A DNA stretch of 6,937 nt from Chloroflexota bacterium. Lineage in GTDB: Bacteria > Chloroflexota > Anaerolineae > B4-G1. Under the pieces are notes generated by a model, which saw only the letters and a program-made list of their open reading frames with translations, did no database searches and was not told the DNA's origin. Positions 1-4,665 of the stretch are shown here, piece after piece. The position numbers and the translations under genes were made by a program. Positions within the stretch are counted from its first letter, which is position 1; each line of letters begins with the position of its first letter. The stretch is from positions 1 through 6,937 of the forward strand of contig JAUVSX010000163.1 in assembly GCA_030596915.1 (NCBI GenBank), in the 5' to 3' direction.

Positions 1-1
1 A

Positions 2-88
2 CAGGGGGAAGATTCATCGTGCAAGCAAGGCCCCCTGCGTGAGCGGGTGCACCGCGGCTGGTTTCGTGACAAGGACGGCGACTTGTGA
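2..88 (+). CDS. Possible C-terminal tail of an unidentified upstream protein (partial)
   Basis: A frame open from the left edge ends at TGA 86-88 and encodes about 28 residues ending in RGWFRDKDGDL. Most third codon positions are G or C, as in the real genes here, and the tail is strongly charged with one Cys. I do not recognise the family. Its TGA overlaps a GTG at 85-87 (GTGA), an arrangement typical of coupled genes, which would make the ATPase the next gene of the same operon. Another frame also runs open across this stretch and stops at 99-101, so the assignment rests on codon bias and on the overlap only. Confidence 0.35.
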   Translation, partial: QGEDSSCKQGPLRERVHRGWFRDKDGDL

Positions 89-102
89 TTGCAGAAGCTA
101 AT

Positions 103-108
103 GGGAGG
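103..108 (+). promoter_or_regulatory. Ribosome binding site deciding the ATPase start
   Basis: GGGAGG lies 9 bases before ATG 118 and favours that codon as the start. A competing GTG at 85 has a weaker AAGGA (71-75) at the same spacing and overlaps the upstream stop codon. The two choices differ by 11 residues in a region with no domain. Confidence 0.55.
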
Positions 109-117
109 AACGGCACA

Positions 118-2337
118 ATGGAAGGGGAACACGACCACGAAATGCCTGGCCGTCAACGCCACGACGACGGTGATGTCAGCCATAGTTCAGCGCATGGTGC
201 TGGTGGTGAAGGAACTATGGCCCCCGCCGCACACGATCAGCACGCCAGGGGCGCCACCGGCGAAGATCAGGACGGCCACGGGATGGACCACAGCGTGCAC
301 GGAGAGCACGGCGATGGTATGGACCACAGCGGGGGTGAAGCGCACGCCGGTCACGGCGCCCACGTGGATCATACCGGCCACGAGGAGATGTTCCGCAAGC
401 GCTTCTGGGTGTGCCTCGTGCTGACCGTGCCGGTGCTGCTCTTCAGCCCTATGGTGCAGCAGTGGTTGGGCTTCAGCATGCCGGAATTCCCCGGCAGCCG
501 GTGGGTCGGCGCGGGCTTCGCGATAGTGATCTTCTTCTATGGTGGTGTGCCCTTCCTGCGACTGGCCGTGCCGGAGGTGCGCAGTCGCAAGCCAGGGATG
601 ATGACGCTGATCTCGCTGGCCATCTCCGTGGCGTTCGTCTACAGCCTGTTCGCGCTGTTGTTCATCCCCGGCAGCGGCTTCTTCTGGGAGATGGCGACGC
701 TGATCGTCGTGATGCTACTGGGTCACTGGCTGGAGATGCGCAGCATACGCCAGGCGTCGGGCGCGCTGAACGAGCTGGCCAAGCTGATGCCCGATACCGC
801 CGAACGCATCCTCCCCGATGGCGAGACAGAGGAGGTGCCCGTGAGCAGGCTTCTGAACGGCGACCTGCTGCTCGTTCGCCCAGGAGCCAGTGTGCCCGCC
901 GACGGGGTTGTGATGGAGGGCCACTCTGACGTCAACGAGGCGATGATCACGGGTGAGTCGCGGCCTGTGTCGAAGGAGCCGGGCACCCAGGTGATCGGCG
1001 GCACGATCAACGGCGATGGCAGCCTGCGCGTGCGGGTGACGGCTCTTGGCGATCAGACCGCGCTGGCGGGCATCATGCGCCTGGTCGAGCAGGCGCAGCA
1101 GAGCAAATCGAACACGCAGATACTGGCGGACAAAGCGGCCGGGTGGCTCTTCTACATTGCGGTGGCCGTCGCGGCCATCACAGCAGTCGCCTGGACCGCG
1201 GCCGTGGGGTTTCAGTTGGAGGTGATTGAGCGGGCCGTGACCGTGCTCGTGATCGCCTGCCCGCACGCGCTCGGCCTGGCGATCCCTCTGGTGGTGGCCA
1301 TCAGTACCTCGATGGGGGCCTCCAATGGCATCCTGGTGCGCGATCGGCTCGCCCTCGAGGCGGCCCGCGAGATCGATATCGTGATCTTCGACAAGACCGG
1401 CACGCTCACTGAAGGCGAGTTCGGCGTCGTCGACATGGCGACGGTCGAGGATTGGGACGACGACCGGGCGCTGGCTCTTGCGACCGCGATCGAGGGCGAC
1501 TCCGAGCACTTGATCGCGCGAGGTGTCCGGCGCAAGGCCGAGGAGCGCGGCGTCACACCCCCGCAGGTACACGACTTCGAGGCGATCAAAGGCCGGGGCA
1601 TCCGTGCTACGCAGGGCGGTCGCCCAGTCTACGTAGGTGGGCCCCGCCTGCTGGAGATGCTCGACATCGGCCTTTCCGATGACCTCACTCGCTTCACGAG
1701 CGAAGCCGGCCGCAAGGGACAATCGGTCGTCTACCTGGTGGATGAGCACCACACCGTAGCAGCTTTCGCGCTGGCCGACGTGATCCGGCCCGAAAGCAGG
1801 GAGGCGGTCGCGCGCTTGCAGGAGATGGGCGTCGAGGTGGCGATGCTCACCGGCGATAGCGAGGAGGTTGCCAACGCAGTGGCGGCGGAGTTGAACATCG
1901 ACACAGTCTTCGCCGAGGTGCTCCCTGAGCACAAGGACCAGAAAGTGGCCGAGCTGCAAGGGCAGGGCAAGCTGGTGGCAATGGTCGGCGACGGAGTGAA
2001 CGACGCCCCGGCTCTGACGCGCGCCGACGTGGGCATCGCCATCGGTAGTGGCACCGACGTGGCGATTGAGTCGGCGGGCATCATCCTGGTGCAGAGTAAC
2101 CCGCTCGACGTGGTCAAGATCTTCCAACTAAGCCGTGCCACATACCGCAAGATGGTCCAGAACCTCATCTGGGCCACGGGCTACAACGTGATTGCTCTGC
2201 CGCTGGCGGCCGGGGTGCTTGCGCCGATAGGTTTCGTCCTATCGCCGGCAATCGGGGCGCTGGCGATGTCGCTGAGCACGGTTGTCGTCGCAGTTAACGC
2301 CCAGACGCTGCGCCGGACGGAGTTGGCGGCACGGTAG
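118..2337 (+). CDS. copB: CopB-type (P1B-3) copper/silver-translocating P-type ATPase
   Basis: Inner-membrane ATPase expected to export copper or silver ions. From ATG 118 it has 739 residues. Residues 1-90 are a His-rich tail with about 17 His, many as DH/GH/MDHS, replacing the Cys-type HMA domain of CopA. Hydrophobic segments follow at about 97-115, 128-146, 160-185 and 188-205. The actuator motif TGES is at 278-281 and the transmembrane CPH motif at 381-383, which marks the CopB subgroup (CopA has CPC). The phosphorylation motif DKTGT is at 425-429 and the hinge GDGVND at 624-629. The last two membrane segments carry the MSLST and NAQ signatures typical of P1B-3 pumps. The usual His-Pro dipeptide of the nucleotide-binding domain is His-Leu here (SEHLIA, near residue 463). 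Length and motif order are those of an intact enzyme. The desulfurase gene begins 16 bases downstream, so cotranscription is likely. Choice among Cu(I), Cu(II) and Ag cannot be made from sequence. Confidence 0.93.
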   Translation: MEGEHDHEMPGRQRHDDGDVSHSSAHGAGGEGTMAPAAHDQHARGATGEDQDGHGMDHSVHGEHGDGMDHSGGEAHAGHGAHVDHTGHEEMFRKRFWVCLVLTVPVLLFSPMVQQWLGFSMPEFPGSRWVGAGFAIVIFFYGGVPFLRLAVPEVRSRKPGMMTLISLAISVAFVYSLFALLFIPGSGFFWEMATLIVVMLLGHWLEMRSIRQASGALNELAKLMPDTAERILPDGETEEVPVSRLLNGDLLLVRPGASVPADGVVMEGHSDVNEAMITGESRPVSKEPGTQVIGGTINGDGSLRVRVTALGDQTALAGIMRLVEQAQQSKSNTQILADKAAGWLFYIAVAVAAITAVAWTAAVGFQLEVIERAVTVLVIACPHALGLAIPLVVAISTSMGASNGILVRDRLALEAAREIDIVIFDKTGTLTEGEFGVVDMATVEDWDDDRALALATAIEGDSEHLIARGVRRKAEERGVTPPQVHDFEAIKGRGIRATQGGRPVYVGGPRLLEMLDIGLSDDLTRFTSEAGRKGQSVVYLVDEHHTVAAFALADVIRPESREAVARLQEMGVEVAMLTGDSEEVANAVAAELNIDTVFAEVLPEHKDQKVAELQGQGKLVAMVGDGVNDAPALTRADVGIAIGSGTDVAIESAGIILVQSNPLDVVKIFQLSRATYRKMVQNLIWATGYNVIALPLAAGVLAPIGFVLSPAIGALAMSLSTVVVAVNAQTLRRTELAAR
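283..331 (+). repeat. Short direct repeat in the His-rich tail
   Basis: ATGGACCACAGCG occurs exactly at 283-295 and 319-331, a 36-base (12-codon) period. Both copies are in frame and encode MDHS. Together with the GEH and GHG units around them, this suggests the metal-binding tail grew by short in-frame duplication. Confidence 0.6.
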
Positions 2338-2353
2338 GTAAGGCGGCAGCCTG

Positions 2354-3526
2354 ATGGTGCCGGTCTCTCTCGACTACAACGCCACGACCCCGATCGGTCG
2401 TGAGGTGGCCGACGCGATGGCCCCGTATCTGTACGAGCATTTTGGTAATCCCTCCAGCTCCCATCCCTACGGCGTCACGACCAAGCGGGCCGTTGCGACC
2501 GCGCGCGCTCAGGTCGCCGTGCTGCTCAACTGCCGTCCGGCCGAAGTGATCTTCACCAGCGGCCGCACCGAGAGCAACAACTACGCGATCAGGGGCGTGG
2601 CCGGAGCCCATCGTGACCGCGGCGACCATATTATCACGTCGGCAGTCGAGCACCCCGCAGTGGTCAACGTGTGTAGCTGGCTGCGGAGCCAGGGCTTTCG
2701 CATCACGACCCTGCCGGTCGATGCGTGGGGGCTCGTGGATCCTGACGACCTGGAGCAGGCCATCACGGCTGACACCTTGCTGGTGACGGTGATGCACGCC
2801 AACAACGAGGTAGGGACGAGCCAGCCTATCGCCGAGCTCGCCCGCATCGCCCACCGCTTCGGCGCGCTGATGCACACCGACGCCGCTCAATCAGTCGGCA
2901 AGATTCCAGTCGACGTGAACAAACTGGGGGTGGACCTGCTCTCGGTCGCCGGACACAAGCTCTACGCGCCCAAGGGGATTGGCGCGCTGTACGTGCGCGA
3001 GGGTGTCGAGCTGGCCGGGCTGATGCAGGGCGCGGGGCAGGAGGGCGGTCGTCGCCCCGGCACCGAGGACGTGCTCGAAATCGTCGGACTGGGCGAGGCC
3101 TGTCACGTGGCGGCCCGCGATCTGCTCGAGAACGCGGCCCACTTTCAGGCGATGCGCGACCGGCTCCACGAGGGGCTGTTGCGCGAGCTGGGCGGTGAGG
3201 CCGTCAGGATCAACGGTCATCCGGACCGACGACTGCCGAACACGCTCAACCTCGGCTTCCGAGACGTGGAGGCCAGCACCGTTCTCTCAGAGATCGGAGA
3301 TCGGGTCGCTGCATCAGCGGGCTCGGCGTGCCACGCTGACTCAGTTGAAGTTTCGCCGGTGCTGCGTGCGATGAACGTACCACTCGAGTGGGCGATAGGC
3401 ACGGTCCGCTTCTCTGTGGGACGGAACACGACGGCAGAAGAAATCGACCACGCGGTGGAAGTCGTGGCGCAAGCGGTCCGCCAACGGCAAGGACGCGATG
3501 GTCCACCAATCATGCAAAGGACGTGA
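2354..3526 (+). CDS. Group I cysteine desulfurase (NifS/IscS type)
   Basis: PLP enzyme that removes sulfur from L-cysteine as an enzyme-bound persulfide. NifS-like enzymes can also act on selenocysteine. The 390 residues are the usual length. The start region SLDYNATTPI and HFGNPSSSH are family signatures. His100 (ITSAVEHPAV), Asp176 and Gln179 (HTDAAQS) and the PLP lysine Lys202 (SVAGHKLYAPKG) correspond to E. coli IscS His104, Asp180, Gln183 and Lys206. The catalytic loop SAGSACHADS carries Cys326, and RFSVGR is at 352-357, so the enzyme looks active. One oddity is SGRTESNN at 69-76: Arg71 stands beside the phosphate-binding Thr, where Gly or Ala is usual. AAGG at 2340-2343 is a modest ribosome binding site. 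No iscU, hesB or iron-sulfur assembly gene is adjacent. Instead the gene runs, four bases apart, into a DsrE-type selenoprotein, suggesting a chalcogen-transfer pair (inference). It could equally be a general or tRNA-thiolation desulfurase, so I give no symbol. Confidence 0.93.
   Translation: MVPVSLDYNATTPIGREVADAMAPYLYEHFGNPSSSHPYGVTTKRAVATARAQVAVLLNCRPAEVIFTSGRTESNNYAIRGVAGAHRDRGDHIITSAVEHPAVVNVCSWLRSQGFRITTLPVDAWGLVDPDDLEQAITADTLLVTVMHANNEVGTSQPIAELARIAHRFGALMHTDAAQSVGKIPVDVNKLGVDLLSVAGHKLYAPKGIGALYVREGVELAGLMQGAGQEGGRRPGTEDVLEIVGLGEACHVAARDLLENAAHFQAMRDRLHEGLLRELGGEAVRINGHPDRRLPNTLNLGFRDVEASTVLSEIGDRVAASAGSACHADSVEVSPVLRAMNVPLEWAIGTVRFSVGRNTTAEEIDHAVEVVAQAVRQRQGRDGPPIMQRT
3516..3521 (+). 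promoter_or_regulatory. Ribosome binding site of the DsrE-type gene, inside the desulfurase 3' end
   Basis: AAAGGA overlaps the last codons of the desulfurase (stop TGA 3524-3526) and sits 9 bases before ATG 3531. It fixes the start at 3531 rather than an ATG at 3498 in the same frame, and implies translational coupling of the two genes. Confidence 0.75.
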
Positions 3527-3530
3527 GTCG

Positions 3531-3893
3531 ATGAGTGAAGAGCAGTCCCGGATATTGGTAATCATCAACGATGGGCCCTACGGAAATGAGCGCGCGTACA
3601 ACGGATTGCGCCTGGCGATGGCCCTCGCCAAGCGCCCGCAGGCTGCAGTACAGGCATTTCTCATAGGTGACGGGGTCGGCTGCGCGGGCCGCGGTCAGAA
3701 GACACCGGACGGATACTACAACGTCGAACGGAAGATCCGCTCGCTTGCCCGGCGCGGCGCGGTGGCGGTCTGAGGCTCCTGCAGTGAGGCCCGCGGGATC
3801 GGGCCTGAGAACTTGATCGATGGCGTCGTGAAGGGGAGCATGGAGCTGCTCGCCGAATGGACGCTGGACGCGGACCGCGTGGTTGTCTTCTAA
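3531..3893 (+). CDS. DsrE-family selenoprotein with U-G-S-C motif (in-frame UGA)
   Basis: Small cytoplasmic protein of the DsrE/DsrF sulfur-carrier fold, 120 residues if TGA 3771-3773 is read as selenocysteine (Sec81). The N-terminal part has family features: a first beta strand RILVIINDGPYGNERAYNGL, then FLIGDGVGC with Cys51, and QKTPDGYYNVER. After the TGA the same frame continues with GSCSEARGIGPENLIDGVV and ends in DADRVVVF before TAA, the normal C-terminus of this family. Relatives carry Cys where the TGA lies (C-G-x-C), so the motif is U-G-S-C with Cys84 as partner. A SECIS-like hairpin starts 13 bases after the TGA. Read as a stop, the TGA would leave an 80-residue protein without its active-site motif. 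The likely role is a redox-active or persulfide/selenide carrier served by the desulfurase upstream (inference). The alternatives are a nonsense mutation or a sequencing error in a Cys codon. Automatic gene callers would truncate it at 3773. Confidence 0.85.
3771..3773 (+). other. UGA codon recoded as selenocysteine (Sec81)
   Basis: TGA sits between GTC (Val) and GGC-TCC-TGC (Gly-Ser-Cys), exactly where the family has its first active-site Cys. The frame remains open for 39 sense codons of family-like sequence to TAA 3891-3893. TGA serves as an ordinary stop for the desulfurase, the methyltransferase and MerA, so a genome-wide UGA=Trp code is ruled out. Confidence 0.82.
3787..3806 (+). promoter_or_regulatory. 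Bacterial SECIS-like hairpin
   Basis: A perfect 7-bp stem, AGGCCCG (3787-3793) with CGGGCCT (3800-3806), closes a six-base loop CGGGAT (3794-3799). The loop begins 20 bases after the UGA, inside the approximately 16-37 base range known for bacterial SECIS elements, and has G at its second position as the consensus requires. The hairpin is also coding sequence for the protein. CTC 3776-3778 could pair with GAG 3807-3809 as a lower stem. Its expected role is binding SelB with Sec-tRNA. Confidence 0.75.
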
Positions 3894-3911
3894 TCGTCGT
3901 GGCCCCCGTAG

Positions 3912-3933
3912 GGGCGAACGCACGTGTTCGCCC
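3912..3933 (+). repeat. Intergenic inverted repeat (hairpin)
   Basis: GGGCGAAC (3912-3919) and GTTCGCCC (3926-3933) form a perfect 8-bp stem with a six-base loop GCACGT, extendable by a G-T pair at 3911/3934. It lies 18 bases after the selenoprotein stop. No T-run follows, so it is not a classic Rho-independent terminator. GTTCGCCC hairpins of this look recur between genes in some GC-rich genomes, including Chloroflexota as I recall, so it may be a dispersed repeat, an mRNA-stabilising structure or a weak attenuator. Confidence 0.7.
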
Positions 3934-3952
3934 TCCCACGTGTTCGCTCTGA
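3921..3952 (+). repeat. Tandem 16-base direct repeat overlapping the hairpin
   Basis: Units 3921-3936 and 3937-3952 match at 13 of 16 positions, with the first 11 bases (CACGTGTTCGC) identical. Each begins with the palindrome CACGTG. The second unit could replace the right arm of the hairpin with a weaker pairing. No clear -35/-10 pair is visible around it. Operator, repeat debris and alternative RNA fold are all possible. Confidence 0.6.
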
Positions 3953-3976
3953 ATAGAGGGTGCAGCCACAAGCGAC

Positions 3977-3981
3977 GGGAG
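3977..3981 (+). promoter_or_regulatory. Ribosome binding site deciding a TTG start
   Basis: GGGAG stands 6 bases before TTG 3988. The open frame extends further upstream to an ATG at 3883, but that part would overlap the selenoprotein end and the repeat hairpin and would encode an Arg-rich stretch unlike any methyltransferase. Homology-like sequence starts at about 3991. Confidence 0.7.
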
Positions 3982-3987
3982 AACGCA

Positions 3988-4665
3988 TTGGACGAGCAAG
4001 CCACAACCAGGACCAAGGCCCGCTACAACCGCCTCGCTGCGATCTATGACCTGCAGGAGGCTGTCCTCGAGCGCTTGGCCTTCAGCCACTGGCGTGAGAG
4101 ACTCTGGTCTCGAGTCGAAGGAAAGCGGGTCCTGGAAGTGGGTGTGGGCACGGGCAAGAACCTTCCGTACTACCCAGAGAAGGCCCGGACCGTAGCGGTA
4201 GACTTGAGCGACAAGATGATGGCCCAGGCCAAACGCCGGGCCCAGAGGCTGGGCGTCAAGGCCGATCTAGTGTTGATGGACGCCCAGCGGTTGGCGTTTG
4301 CCGATAGCGTCTTCGACACCGCCGTGGGTACTTTCGTCTTCTGCTCGGTGCCAGATGCCGTCGCGGGACTGCGAGAGCTGGGCCGGGCAGTCAAGCCTGG
4401 GGGCCGGATCATCCTGTTGGAGCACGTGCGGGTCAACAAGCCGGTGATCGGCAGACTGATGGACCTGCTCGACCCTCTCGTGGTCCGGATGATGGGGCCG
4501 CACATCAATCGTGTCACGACGGAAAACGTGAAGAACGCGGGCCTGAATATCGAGAGCATTGAGGAGTTGGCCGCAGGCGGTCTTGTCAAGATGATCGTGG
4601 CCGGGACGCAAGGCGACCAGGTGGATGCCCCGAGCGAGGACCCTGACGGGACAAGTCTCAGATGA
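3988..4665 (+). CDS. Class I SAM-dependent methyltransferase (UbiE/METTL7-like)
   Basis: Soluble methyltransferase of 225 residues starting at TTG 3988. The N-terminus TKARYNRLAAIYDL matches the UbiE/phospholipid-methyltransferase type. SAM motif I, VLEVGVGTG, is at 48-56, and the acidic ribose-binding residue follows in VDLS near 72. MDAQRLAFAD (97-106) is the adenine-contact region. VGTFVFCSVPD (113-123) is the post-II motif, and KPGGRIILLEHVR (136-148) is motif III. Helices at 153-170 and the final strand complete the fold. Candidate substrates include a quinone, a phospholipid, or a small thiol or selenol, since FCSVP and EHVR resemble the METTL7 thiol methyltransferase group. The paired cysteines of arsenite methyltransferase ArsM are absent. 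The stop codon overlaps the merA start (ATGA, 4662-4665), so both are translated from one message. Location between a selenoprotein and MerA favours a thiol, selenol or metal-related role, but this is inference. Confidence 0.88.
   Translation: MDEQATTRTKARYNRLAAIYDLQEAVLERLAFSHWRERLWSRVEGKRVLEVGVGTGKNLPYYPEKARTVAVDLSDKMMAQAKRRAQRLGVKADLVLMDAQRLAFADSVFDTAVGTFVFCSVPDAVAGLRELGRAVKPGGRIILLEHVRVNKPVIGRLMDLLDPLVVRMMGPHINRVTTENVKNAGLNIESIEELAAGGLVKMIVAGTQGDQVDAPSEDPDGTSLR

Noticed and set aside
715..2127. Long minus-strand open frame (470 codons) opposite the ATPase
   Set aside because: It lies fully antisense to a well-supported gene, its translation shows no recognisable motifs, and long antisense frames are expected in GC-rich DNA.
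3498..3773. Short open frame starting at ATG 3498 and ending at TGA 3773
   Set aside because: ATG 3498 lies inside the desulfurase and the better start is 3531 with its own ribosome binding site. The TGA is best read as selenocysteine, so the true end is 3893.
3771..3893. Reading the DsrE-type gene as a frameshifted or nonsense pseudogene
   Set aside because: There is no frameshift, the downstream frame is intact and family-like, the TGA falls on the one residue where Sec is expected, and a SECIS-like hairpin follows. Kept only as the alternative hypothesis.
3883..3987. Upstream extension of the methyltransferase to ATG 3883
   Set aside because: It overlaps the selenoprotein end and the repeat hairpin and encodes an Arg-rich stretch with no family resemblance. 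TTG 3988 has a ribosome binding site and meets the conserved N-terminus.
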